Source: Oceaniferula flava (GTDB lineage: Bacteria > Verrucomicrobiota > Verrucomicrobiia > Verrucomicrobiales > Akkermansiaceae). From it: 64,000 nt of DNA. The first letter of the stretch is position 1. Each line of letters begins with the position of its first letter. Made by a program: the position numbers and the translations under genes. The notes below the pieces were generated by a model. The model had not been told where the DNA came from, ran no database searches, and worked only from the letters and a program-made list of their open reading frames with translations. This document shows positions 7,914 to 15,989 of this stretch, piece after piece. The stretch covers positions 16,810 to 80,809 of the forward strand of contig NZ_JAFBGL010000013.1 in NCBI RefSeq assembly GCF_016811075.1, read 5' to 3'.

Positions 7914-8476
7914 ACCTCGCATCGGGAGACATTCTTTGTGCAGCAAGCATGTACGGAGGATTCAAGCCCACTGCGACAGAAGCAAAGAAACCTGTTAGAT
8001 CATAACCAAACACGAGCTACCGTCTACGGCGTCGACCGAACATAGCCAGGGATCCCAGCATGACCAACGCAACGCTGCTTAATTCCGGAACGACCACCAC
8101 AGCGAAGGTCAAATCTCAATCGGTTTTCGCCGCTCCCCCTCGCCCTCTTCCCGCAAAGCTGGCACTGTGAATGTGTGATCGTGTTGGAGCAATGGGCTGC
8201 GTTGAAAATCGGCCTGTTTGAGATCCATCTACTTAAGAGGATCTGGATTCTCATCATCTGTGATTTCTCTTTCACGAGAATAAAGCCTTCAGCCACTAAA
8301 AACATCCAGACAATCAATCTTGCTTCGTCTTTATTTCTCTTGCCGCCCCTAGACCTAACAGACTAGAGTCCATTCAATCAAATCGGGTATTCGCTCTGTG
8401 TTGAATAATTCTACATGATCAAACATCTGTAAGCCCCTACTACCTGAGTTCACTAATAACACTGTTCACCGAAGAA
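7914..8476. other. 563-bp gap with one PEP-CTERM gene fragment
   Basis: Apart from the degenerate PEP-CTERM tail at 8017-8115 (minus), I see no intact gene, tRNA or strong hairpin. The stretch 8170-8476 is more AT-rich than its surroundings and probably holds the promoter of the HNH gene, but no clear -35/-10 pair stands out. Confidence 0.5.
8017..8115 (-). pseudogene. Remnant 3' end of a PEP-CTERM protein gene
   Basis: Minus-strand codons just before a TAG at 8017-8019 read VVVVPELSSVALVMLGSLAMF and then a run of five Arg. That is the PEP-CTERM sorting tail: a VPE-x-SS start, a hydrophobic helix, then basic residues. An in-frame TGA lies 33 codons before the stop, and no start or signal peptide precedes it in this frame, so only the tail survives. 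Five intact relatives lie elsewhere in the window. Confidence 0.6.
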
Positions 8477-9532
8477 ATGCCTGCCAACCGCCCAGCTATT
8501 CCCGCTGAACTCGCGCGAAGCGTTAAGATCGAGGCAGGTCACAAATGCGCTGTTCCCACTTGCGGACAAACACCTGTTGAGCTTGCCCACATTGAACCGT
8601 GGGCGAAAGTCAAGAAGCATGAGTTTCATAACTTGATCGCACTCTGCCCTACCTGTCACACCCGTTTTGATAGCGGCGTGATTGACCGTAAAGCGATGAA
8701 AATTTACAAAGCCAATCTTTCGAAGGGCGCTGACTTCGGTGAAAAGCTCGATCGGCGAGTAGAGAGGTTAGAAGCTCAGGCTAAGAATCCCCACCATGAC
8801 CCTCAGCGCGGGTTCGCCCAGGCTTCGTCACTATACTACAACCGAGCTTGCGAGATCGGCTTCGTCGACCGGGAGCGATTCGTAAAGGTCGGAACATGTA
8901 CGTTCGTTAAGCCACGGATCGCAGTCGTTCCCGGTTCAGTGCTCGACATGATCGATAGCCTTCTCGAGTTGAGGGGCGACCATCCATCGGTGTTTGAACC
9001 GATTGGGATGACGAAATTCAAAGTAATTGACGCTCCGAGGAAGCATGGAGATTTGCGATTGATTGAACTTGATCCAGTTGACGAATCATACCGAGAGAGC
9101 GTTCTCGCTGAGCATTTCGGAGATGAGCTAAAGCAGATGCAATCAAATTTTGCCGCGAACGAATCTCCGATTCGGTGCGAACTAAGCATCTACATTGGTG
9201 AGCACGTCGGATACCTTAGCACGCCGGACAACACAGAGGATTTACGCGGGGCGATGGAATTTCAGTTTCAGGATGCCTATGTGTCCTTTCGAGGATCTCC
9301 GATTGAAGGAGGCATTCACACTGGCTATCTGACGCCCGTTCCTAGCGCTTTGAATCATTCTGGTGCACCATTGTTTAGGCCAGACGGCACGCTAGTAGGG
9401 CTGGTAACAGATATCGTGTTTCCTGAATCAGAAATGGCAGGACGACCCGTGTTCACAACTCTTCTGTCACTTCCAGACTTGTGGAAGCCTTACATGAAAA
9501 CAACGGCTAATCGGGTCCCCGTGACTGACTAG
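8477..9532 (+). CDS. HNH domain protein with C-terminal degenerate trypsin-like domain
   Basis: 351 aa. Residues 20-70 form a zinc-type HNH motif: C24 and C29, AHIE (38-40), HN (51-52), CPTCH (57-61). This fits DNA or RNA cleavage. Residues about 136-312 resemble a trypsin-like protease core: GTCTFV near 139, GDLRLIEL near 191 (Asp192) and NHSGAPLF at 293-300 (candidate Ser295) followed by GTLVGLVTD. At the place of the catalytic His the sequence reads AVVPGSVL, so no His is visible and proteolysis is doubtful. The last seven codons appear to come from the group II intron inserted antisense at about 9510. Accessory gene without obvious partners. Confidence 0.72.
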   Translation: MPANRPAIPAELARSVKIEAGHKCAVPTCGQTPVELAHIEPWAKVKKHEFHNLIALCPTCHTRFDSGVIDRKAMKIYKANLSKGADFGEKLDRRVERLEAQAKNPHHDPQRGFAQASSLYYNRACEIGFVDRERFVKVGTCTFVKPRIAVVPGSVLDMIDSLLELRGDHPSVFEPIGMTKFKVIDAPRKHGDLRLIELDPVDESYRESVLAEHFGDELKQMQSNFAANESPIRCELSIYIGEHVGYLSTPDNTEDLRGAMEFQFQDAYVSFRGSPIEGGIHTGYLTPVPSALNHSGAPLFRPDGTLVGLVTDIVFPESEMAGRPVFTTLLSLPDLWKPYMKTTANRVPVTD

Positions 9533-9586
9533 CGTCAGCCACGAGTCCCACACCACCGGACATACGGCTCCGTATCCGGCGGTTCC
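9519..9586 (-). ncRNA. Group II intron catalytic domains V and VI
   Basis: Directly after the maturase stop, 9552-9585 on the minus strand folds as a domain V hairpin (arms containing CCGCCGGA and TCCGGTGG around ACGGAGCCGT). Bases 9519-9540 form a second hairpin with arms GTGGCTGAC and GTCAGTCAC around GCTA, in the domain VI position. Both look intact although the protein gene is broken, so the RNA might still fold. Confidence 0.6.
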
Positions 9587-9588
9587 AA

Positions 9589-10866
9589 TCAGACTTCCTG
9601 AACGCTTCTTTGTTCAGGGTAGTGAAGAGAGATCCAGATCCCCCTCATGTTAGGAACTCCTTGTTCCTCCAGCCAGCAGTTGTTAAGCGCCAGCCTAACC
9701 AGTGAGTTGTTACTCATTCTCCAGTAGCCTTTACGGCTCCTGCTCGCCATATGAATCCGCTCTGGAAAGACTCCCAACGCGAGTAGGTTACGGCGGCGTG
9801 TGCGGGGCTGTTTCCACTGCTTCCAGTAGTAGAGCCTCACACTTCGCCTGACCCATTCACTTAACTCTAACACCTCGGCGTAGGTGCAGCTGAGTTTATA
9901 GTAGTTAAGCCAGCCACGAGTGTAGAGGCACAGTTCATCAATGACGTCCTGCACCTTGTGTCCGCGGTTGCGACGGGTGATTCCCCGCACGTGTTGCTTG
10001 AACCGTAACAGGGCTTTGTCCGTCCACATCAGCTTGCCTCGGTGCCCTATCTGGCATCCCAGAAAGGTGCACGATTCCAGTAACGTGGCTCGGCTCTTGA
10101 CCCTGTTGACTACCAGTTTGAGTCGTCCTTCGCAGAACCTGACAACACTTTCCATCACCCTTTGTGCCGCTTTTGCACTTTTCACCAGTATGATAAAGTC
10201 ATCGGCGTAGCGGGCCAAATGATGTCCGCGCGTTTCGAGTTCCTTGTCAAGTGGGTCGAGTACGATGTTGGCTAACAGCAAGAGAGTGGTCCGCCTTGTG
10301 GCACTCCTTGAGTGCGTGGCCTCGCGGGTGCCATCCGGCAACCTCACTCCCGCCATCAGGTAGCGGCGAATGAGCCCCAGAGTCTTGCGGCACCGGATCT
10401 TTTCGCGCAACGATGTCATGAGCTTGTCATGGTTCACGGTGTCGAAGAACGACTTGAAGTAACAATCGACGGCATGCCGCCGACCTTCCTTCCAGCCGGT
10501 TTCCATCGTCTCCACGGCTTGATGAGCCGATCGGTTCGGACGGAATCCGTAGCTTCTTGAACTAAAGTCCGCATCAAGAAGCGGACTGATCACTTGTGCA
10601 ACGGCTTGCTGGATCATGCGATCCTGCACCGTCGGTATTCCCAGCGGACGTTTCGATCCGTCGGGTTTTGGAACAAACACCCTGCGCACGAGCGCGGAGT
10701 GGTAGTTCCCTTCCATAAGATCCGCACTTATCCTCGGCCAGTGCTTCCGGCAGAAGTCCGGAAAGTCACCCACCGACATACCGTCGATTCCGGCCGAACC
10801 TTAGTTTGTCTTCACTCGTTTCCAAGCTTCGGCAAGGTTCGCGGAACCGAGAATTTGCCCGATCAT
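9589..10866 (-). pseudogene. ltrA: Inactivated group II intron reverse transcriptase/maturase
   Basis: The original start is the ATG at 10866 (MIGQILGSANLAEAWKRVKTN), but a TAA at 10801-10803 replaces a codon just before GSAGIDGMSVGDF. The remaining 396-codon frame from 10779 shows RT motifs GIPTVQDR, SYGFRPNRSAH, FFDTVNHDKL, YADD (residues 191-194) and the maturase region. Two further lesions: residue 107 is Tyr (TAC) where the motif A Asp belongs, and the QGGPLSP motif is lost at 10279-10308 by a +1 and a -1 shift (reading it one frame over restores GVPQGGPLS). A dead gene, or possibly sequence error at the paired shifts. Confidence 0.8.
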
Positions 10867-11392
10867 GGTTCGTTCCTGAGGAGATTCATTCTTCTCTCCA
10901 TGACGGCGCTCAAGTTCACCGCGCCGACTGGCGTTAGTGGCTGGGTTGTCCGTCACGGGATCAATCTCCTACTCATTGGTTCGGCCCTTCGTCGGGTAGT
11001 GGCTCCACGGCTCTCATTGTTTAACTCGGGCATTCTTCGCCCCCCGACTCGTTTTATCCCGACTACTATGGCTTCGGCTGACTCCTCACCTCCCTTTGGC
11101 GATGAGGCCTCCCAGGTAATTGCACGTTGCTCCACTGCACTACCGCCGTATTTACCTCCGCAGGCATACCTGATGCCTTCGCTGTGTTGTGCCAGCTCGG
11201 CGCGCTACGTCGGCCTTCTATACAGTTCTTATTCATCGGCTCGCAGCTTTCTCTTAGCCTTCATTCCCATGGTCGGTCACCCTTCCATAGTTGGCTTCGG
11301 ATAGTAGTTTCTTCATTTTCATGTTTGGTATTTCTACAAGGGACTTGAACCCCATTTACAACGTGCCCATGCTGGGCACACACAAGGCAGTG

Positions 11393-11425
11393 GACTCAAC
11401 GCGCTACCGCGCGTGAGTCACTTTT
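11393..11425 (+). terminator. Hairpin next to the intron insertion site, probable old HNH gene terminator
   Basis: GACTCA (11393-11398) pairs with TGAGTC (11414-11419), with CGCG/CGCG inside and loop CTAC, followed by ACTTTT on the plus strand. If the intron is removed, this hairpin overlaps the end of the HNH gene. On the minus strand it is the 5' exon hairpin of the intron, the kind of target favoured by group IIC introns. Confidence 0.5.
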
Positions 11426-11492
11426 GACGTTCGATTACTCAACAGGCTCGACGAATCGATTGTCGAAGGTGTAATTTCGAAGTTCTTTGCAC

Positions 11493-11831
11493 ATGAAACA
11501 GCATAACTCTAACAAAGATCAATTGGGGCAATTGCTCAATGAGATCGTTGACTTTGACCCCGCCGGAGAGTGGGGATTTCGCGAAGCCTTGGCATCAATC
11601 AGCAAGATCAGTAGAGTTGGCTCTGGCGAGGATTTGCGGGTGCACGTTTACGTCAGAGGGCTAAAGATACCGCATGCAGCCGCTCAGGTGAGTATCGAGG
11701 TAAAGGGCGCACGGGTTATTTTCTATGCCATTGACCAACGAAGCCCTTCCGAGTCCCGATGGGTGGTCCATCCAAACCACGAATGGATCCGGCATTACCA
11801 GCTATGGCTAGAGAGGGACGCTAACCTATAG
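11493..11831 (+). CDS. Small protein of unknown function
   Basis: 112 aa from the ATG at 11493 (an upstream TTG would add two residues). Not recognised. No signal peptide or membrane helix. A mixed alpha/beta pattern is suggested by ELVDFDPAG-like helical start and strands LRVHVYVRGLKI and ARVIFYAI, followed by a Trp/His-rich end (WVVHPNHEWIRHYQLWLERD). It lies 110 bp beyond the intron and may have belonged to the same accessory locus as the HNH gene. Coding potential is moderate. Confidence 0.5.
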   Translation: MKQHNSNKDQLGQLLNEIVDFDPAGEWGFREALASISKISRVGSGEDLRVHVYVRGLKIPHAAAQVSIEVKGARVIFYAIDQRSPSESRWVVHPNHEWIRHYQLWLERDANL

Positions 11832-12040
11832 GGCTGCTGTTGGGTTCTTCGATAAACCGCTAAAACCATAGAACATATCATGACAGCCTCCCCTCTAGCC
11901 GCTGAGCAGCCCAGTTGTGTTTAAACCATATCATCACCCCATTCATCATCACTCGCCGTCGGAAGATGATTGGCTATGCTGGGGTCCACTCCACTTGCGA
12001 TCAGCCCCATAATCCAACTCACGATCTAATTCATAAGAGT
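11832..12040. other. Short gap without recognised feature
   Basis: About 210 bases between the small unknown gene and the OprB terminator. I see no ORF with support, no tRNA and no clear repeat. Confidence 0.5.
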
Positions 12041-12071
12041 AAAAAAGAGCCGCAGGTCTCCCCGCGGCTCT
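12041..12071 (-). terminator. Rho-independent terminator of the porin/sugar operon
   Basis: On the minus strand AGAGCCGC and GCGGCTCT form an 8-bp stem with a 10-base loop, followed by six T. It lies about 22 bases after the oprB stop. Confidence 0.85.
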
Positions 12072-12092
12072 CACATCTAGTTCTGGAGACCT

Positions 12093-13349
12093 TTAAAACT
12101 TCAGTCCAAACCATGCACCGAGCACGACGGCATCGTCAATGTCACCGGTTCCGCCTGGGTTCTGGATGTATTGAACCGATGGCTGAAGGTAGCAGGACGG
12201 CGTGACTTGGAAGCGGTGGCCGAGCTCGTAAACCAACTCGGAAGTCACGCTCTCACCGATGGAATCGCCATACTCATCGCTGAGCTGACCGTAGGTGGCG
12301 AAGAAGAAGGTGTGATCGTCTTCACGCCCAGAGATCAGCCCCTTGTAATTCACGCCAGCACTGATCTGCAGCGGTGTTTTGGCCACCTTGTCCTCATCGG
12401 AGTAACTGGCCATACCGAAGACTTTCACTCCGTCTGCCACTTCCACTTCGGCGTGGGCGTAGGCGCGGAATAAGAAGTTGGTGGTGCCGCCGTTGAAGTT
12501 GTCAAAGTCGCGGAAGGAGTTGATGGCGCCCACGAAGATGCGGGCGTCACGACCGCAGATCTGCGGTGTCCAATCGTATTGCATCAGCACGGAAACGCCG
12601 TCCTCATCGCGGATGCTGAAGTCCAGACCGTTCTTGGTGAAGTCCCACTGGTCTGGGCCAGTTTGGTAGACACCGAGTTGGAACTGGTGTTCTTCATTGT
12701 GGTTATACTTCAAGCGTCCACCCCACACTGCGTATGGGAAGGAGGTGATGGAGTTTTCTAACAATGTGGCACGAATCGGTCCGTTGATCGCGGTGCTCAG
12801 GGAGTAGCCGTAGAGTGAGGACTTGGCAAAATCGGTGTCCGCGGAAACCCGACCCAATTTCAACGACCATTGATCGTTGATTTGTGTCTCAAGAAAAAGC
12901 TGATAGAGGTAAGTCACCTGACCACCGTAAATGGTCATCGGATCATAGATGCCGCCAACCGAGCCGCTGATGGTATTTCCGTGGCGATTCACCGTGGAGA
13001 TCTTCATGGTGGTGCCTTCCCAACCGAAGAGCTTTTCAAGATCGAGATCCACGCCGGCATAGACCTGCCCGGCAAAGTCCTCGTCCCTGGCAATGCCGCC
13101 GGAAACGTTGGCTCCGAAAATAGAATCGTAATAGAGGAAGGGGGTGATCCCCTTATCGATGAGGTCCGGACGGAGACCTCCCCAGTCGCCCGTCAGGTAA
13201 TCGCCCGCGTTAAAGCTCGCGTCGTCCTCAGTAGCTGCCGTGGTCGCCAAGGGCGGAGCAATGGGTGTGACGTCTTCTGCGTGTGCCGACAGCATGCCGG
13301 CAGAGAAGACCGACAAGGCGACTTGTGTGTATTTTTTGGTGTTGTTCAT
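12093..13349 (-). CDS. oprB: Carbohydrate-selective porin, OprB family
   Basis: 418 aa from the ATG at 13349. A longer start at 13394 would put charged residues before the signal peptide. Signal peptide MNNTKKYTQVALSVFSAGML...AHA. The mature part has the OprB pattern: GDYLTGDWGGLRPDLIDKGI near the N-terminus, SDTDFAKS-type and many alternating beta strands, and an aromatic C-terminal end (VVLGAWFGLKF) typical of outer-membrane barrels. It admits sugars across the outer membrane. It is the last gene of the minus-strand uptake locus, 115 bp after the dehydrogenase, with a terminator after it. Confidence 0.88.
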   Translation of the reverse strand: MNNTKKYTQVALSVFSAGMLSAHAEDVTPIAPPLATTAATEDDASFNAGDYLTGDWGGLRPDLIDKGITPFLYYDSIFGANVSGGIARDEDFAGQVYAGVDLDLEKLFGWEGTTMKISTVNRHGNTISGSVGGIYDPMTIYGGQVTYLYQLFLETQINDQWSLKLGRVSADTDFAKSSLYGYSLSTAINGPIRATLLENSITSFPYAVWGGRLKYNHNEEHQFQLGVYQTGPDQWDFTKNGLDFSIRDEDGVSVLMQYDWTPQICGRDARIFVGAINSFRDFDNFNGGTTNFLFRAYAHAEVEVADGVKVFGMASYSDEDKVAKTPLQISAGVNYKGLISGREDDHTFFFATYGQLSDEYGDSIGESVTSELVYELGHRFQVTPSCYLQPSVQYIQNPGGTGDIDDAVVLGAWFGLKF

Positions 13350-13464
13350 GGTTGTTTTGGGTTGTTTTTTGCGAAACGGCCTAATCTTAGGCACAGGGGT
13401 AGCGTGACACTTACCGAGGCAAGCGTTTGAGATAGGTGGGGGTTTACTCGCGAGGAGTGTGCGT

Positions 13465-14961
13465 TTACTCGCGGCCGAAAAGAAGAGCCTGCATCAGCTT
13501 GGAAATGTCCGGGTTCTCATAGAGTTCATCGACCATCGACGCATACTCTTGGGTGAAGACCTGATTTTTTGCCAAGTTACCAAAGACAGGTGTGAGTTTG
13601 AGAAATGAGAGTTTGTCCTGCGAAGTGCCGGCTGCCGCGTTATGCAGCTCAGCCTTCATCTCATCGACGATTTCGAGCTTGTTGCCATGCCGGTCGACAC
13701 CCTTGTCCGAATAATAACACCAGGCGGCAATGACCAGAGCGGCGTATTCGGTGCTGCCCCCCTGCTCCAGGTTATCAAGGATAGTGGGGATCAGGAACTT
13801 GGGCAGCTTCGATGAACTTTCCAGGCAGATCCGTGCGAGATTGTCTTTGATGTTCGGATTCCCAAAGCGCTCGATCAGCGAGCTCTTGTAGTCGTCCAAA
13901 TCGATCCCCTTGATGGTGCCGAGCACCGGTGTGGCCTCGGTGTCCATGAAACGGCGGAGATAGGTCTCGAACAACGGGTCGGCGACGCAGCTGTCAATGG
14001 TCTCGTGGCCATGGATTGATCCTAACAGCCCGAGCACCGAGTGCCCTGCGTTGAGCAAGCGGATCTTCATCGTCTCGTAAGGAGTGACGTCAGGGACAAA
14101 CTGGGCGCCGACATTCTCCCACTCCGGGCGGTCGTTGCTGAATTTATCTTCGATGACCCACTGAGAAAACGGCTCACAGGTCACCGGCCACTCGTCGCGG
14201 ATGCCGTAGTCATTTTCTAACATACTGATGTCTTCCGGCGTGGTTACTGGCGTAATCCGATCGACCATGGCATTGGGAAAACTAACTTCCTCGGCAATCC
14301 ACTGCGCCAGGGCGGCGTCTTGGGCATGGGCAAATGCCAGTAGCATCTTGCGGGTCATATCCCCATTGTGCTGAATGTTATCGCAGGACTGCACGGTGAA
14401 CGCAGGCAGATCGACCACACGCCGCTTCCGCAAGGCTTCAGTGAGATAGCCAAACACGGTGCGCGGGTTTTCCGGATGCTCGAGATCGTGTTTCACATCG
14501 GGGTTTTCAAAATCGAACTCGCCGGTGGCGGGATTGAAGTTGTAGCCGCCTTCGGTGATGGTCAGGGAAACAATTTTGGTTTGCTCACTGGCCATACGAT
14601 CGATCACCGCCGTCGGGTTTTCGCAGCCCAACATGAAATCAACAATCGAGCCGATCACGCGGTTTTCAATTTTCCCGTCCGGATGTTTCACGATCAGGGT
14701 GTAGAGGTAGTCCTGGCGCTTGAGCACATCGGCAATTTTGCGGTCGGCCTCACGCAGCCCCACACCGCAGATCCCCCAGTTGTCGACGCCTGTCTTTTCC
14801 AACAAGTCATCGGTGTAACAGGCCTCGTGGGAACGGTGAAAGCCACCCACGCCGATGTGCATGATGCCGGCAGTCAGCTTCTCGCGGTCATAGCTCGGGC
14901 GTTGCACCGACTCTGGCAGGTCGGCGAGGTGACGTTGGTTCAGGGGAAAGATCGTTTTCAT
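13465..14961 (-). CDS. Mannitol dehydrogenase family polyol 2-dehydrogenase
   Basis: 498 aa, the usual size for long-chain mannitol 2-dehydrogenases. N-terminal Rossmann region GIMHIGVGGFHRSHEACYTDDLL, C-terminal catalytic region with KIRLLNAGHSVLGLLGSIHG (family Lys/Asn/His positions). It should oxidise a hexitol such as mannitol to fructose with NAD. The kinase at 18521 resembles fructokinases, so mannitol to fructose to fructose-6-phosphate is the simplest pathway. Other substrates of this family (fructuronate, tagaturonate, arabinitol) cannot be excluded. It lies 20 bp after the permease gene in one operon. Confidence 0.88.
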   Translation of the reverse strand: MKTIFPLNQRHLADLPESVQRPSYDREKLTAGIMHIGVGGFHRSHEACYTDDLLEKTGVDNWGICGVGLREADRKIADVLKRQDYLYTLIVKHPDGKIENRVIGSIVDFMLGCENPTAVIDRMASEQTKIVSLTITEGGYNFNPATGEFDFENPDVKHDLEHPENPRTVFGYLTEALRKRRVVDLPAFTVQSCDNIQHNGDMTRKMLLAFAHAQDAALAQWIAEEVSFPNAMVDRITPVTTPEDISMLENDYGIRDEWPVTCEPFSQWVIEDKFSNDRPEWENVGAQFVPDVTPYETMKIRLLNAGHSVLGLLGSIHGHETIDSCVADPLFETYLRRFMDTEATPVLGTIKGIDLDDYKSSLIERFGNPNIKDNLARICLESSSKLPKFLIPTILDNLEQGGSTEYAALVIAAWCYYSDKGVDRHGNKLEIVDEMKAELHNAAAGTSQDKLSFLKLTPVFGNLAKNQVFTQEYASMVDELYENPDISKLMQALLFGRE

Positions 14962-14981
14962 AGTCTCAATGGGGATTGGTG

Positions 14982-15962
14982 TTAGGCTTCTTTACGGTGT
15001 TGCAGGCAATCGAGCGCCACAGCGATCATCAGCACGGAGCCCTTGATCACCATCTGGACGAACTGGCTGATATCCATGAGCACCAGGCCATTGCTGAGCA
15101 CCCCGAGAATGAGCACCCCGGCGAGCACATTGGAGATTTTACCAAAGCCACCGGTGACACTGACACCACCGAGCACACAGGCGGTGAGCACATCGAACTC
15201 GAAACCTTTTCCTGACAGCACCTGACCGGAGTTGGTTCTGGAAAGGATCACCACACCAGCAACTCCGGCGAAGAATCCGGACAGGGTGTAGACGAGGTAT
15301 TTGACTTTTTTAACATCGATTCCGGAAAGCTTGGCAGCCTCCTCATTGCCACCCACGGCGTAGAAATAGCGACCGAAAAAGGTCTTGTTCAGGATGAATC
15401 CACCGAGGCCCATGATGGCCACCATGATGATCACGGGGATCGGAATGGGTCCGACGTATCCCTGACCGATCACCGAGAAGGACTCAACAAAACCGTAGAT
15501 GGGAAGACCTCCGCAAATCAGATACGCCACGCCCTCGATGATGATCATCATCGCCAAAGTCACGATGATGGAAGGCATTTTCAGCGTCGCAATGATCCAG
15601 CCGTTGGTGAAACCGATGGCAGCGGAAAGCACCAGCACCGCACCCACAGCCATCGCCGGATGCCAGCCGGACTCCACCATCAGCCACGCGCAGACGATGT
15701 TGACCAATGTGATCACCGAGCCCACCGAGAGATCAATGCCACCCAGCAGAAGCACAAAAGCAAAACCCACCGCACAGATTCCTAACATAGAAACCTGACG
15801 TGCCACGTTGAGCAGGTTATTACTGACCAGGAAATTTTCCGAAGCGATGGTGAAGAGAATGATGAGAGCGAGAAGCACCATCCAGATGCCAAATCGTTTG
15901 GCGATGTCGATGGCCTTCGCCATCGTGCTGCTCGACTGTGTTGCGTTGTCAATTGTGTTCAT
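14982..15962 (-). CDS. Sugar ABC transporter permease, RbsC-like
   Basis: 326 aa with about eight to ten hydrophobic helices. Family signatures: GFAFVLLLGGIDLSVGSVI and the cytoplasmic loop GGNEEAAKLSGIDVKKVK, followed by DVLTACVLGGVSVTGGFG, typical of the ribose/galactoside (CUT2) permeases. It forms the inner-membrane channel of the uptake system with the ATPase at 15990 and the binding protein at 17481. Gene spacing 27 bp and 20 bp to its neighbours. Confidence 0.92.
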   Translation of the reverse strand: MNTIDNATQSSSTMAKAIDIAKRFGIWMVLLALIILFTIASENFLVSNNLLNVARQVSMLGICAVGFAFVLLLGGIDLSVGSVITLVNIVCAWLMVESGWHPAMAVGAVLVLSAAIGFTNGWIIATLKMPSIIVTLAMMIIIEGVAYLICGGLPIYGFVESFSVIGQGYVGPIPIPVIIMVAIMGLGGFILNKTFFGRYFYAVGGNEEAAKLSGIDVKKVKYLVYTLSGFFAGVAGVVILSRTNSGQVLSGKGFEFDVLTACVLGGVSVTGGFGKISNVLAGVLILGVLSNGLVLMDISQFVQMVIKGSVLMIAVALDCLQHRKEA

Positions 15963-15989
15963 GGTTCGTAAAGAGGTTGTAAGGTTCGG

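Larger units (their letters stand above)
9510..11383 (-). mobile_element. Group II intron with degraded maturase gene
   Basis: Reads on the minus strand. The 5' end shows GTGTG at 11379-11383, followed by a GCCCAGCATGGGC-type early domain I hairpin. The 3' end has domain V and domain VI just after the maturase stop, ending in CCCGAT near 9510. About 1.87 kb, usual for a bacterial intron with ORF. It lies antisense in the 3' end of the HNH gene, beside a strong hairpin at 11393-11419. The exact ends are read by eye from consensus and could be off by a few bases. No second copy occurs in the window. Confidence 0.75.

Noticed and set aside
8024..8317. 97-codon minus-strand frame overlapping the PEP-CTERM remnant.
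   Set aside because: It runs in a different frame from the recognisable tail and shows no signal peptide or domain.
10594..11304. Plus-strand open frames in the group II intron.
   Set aside because: They are the reverse of intron RNA domains and the maturase start; no similarity to proteins.
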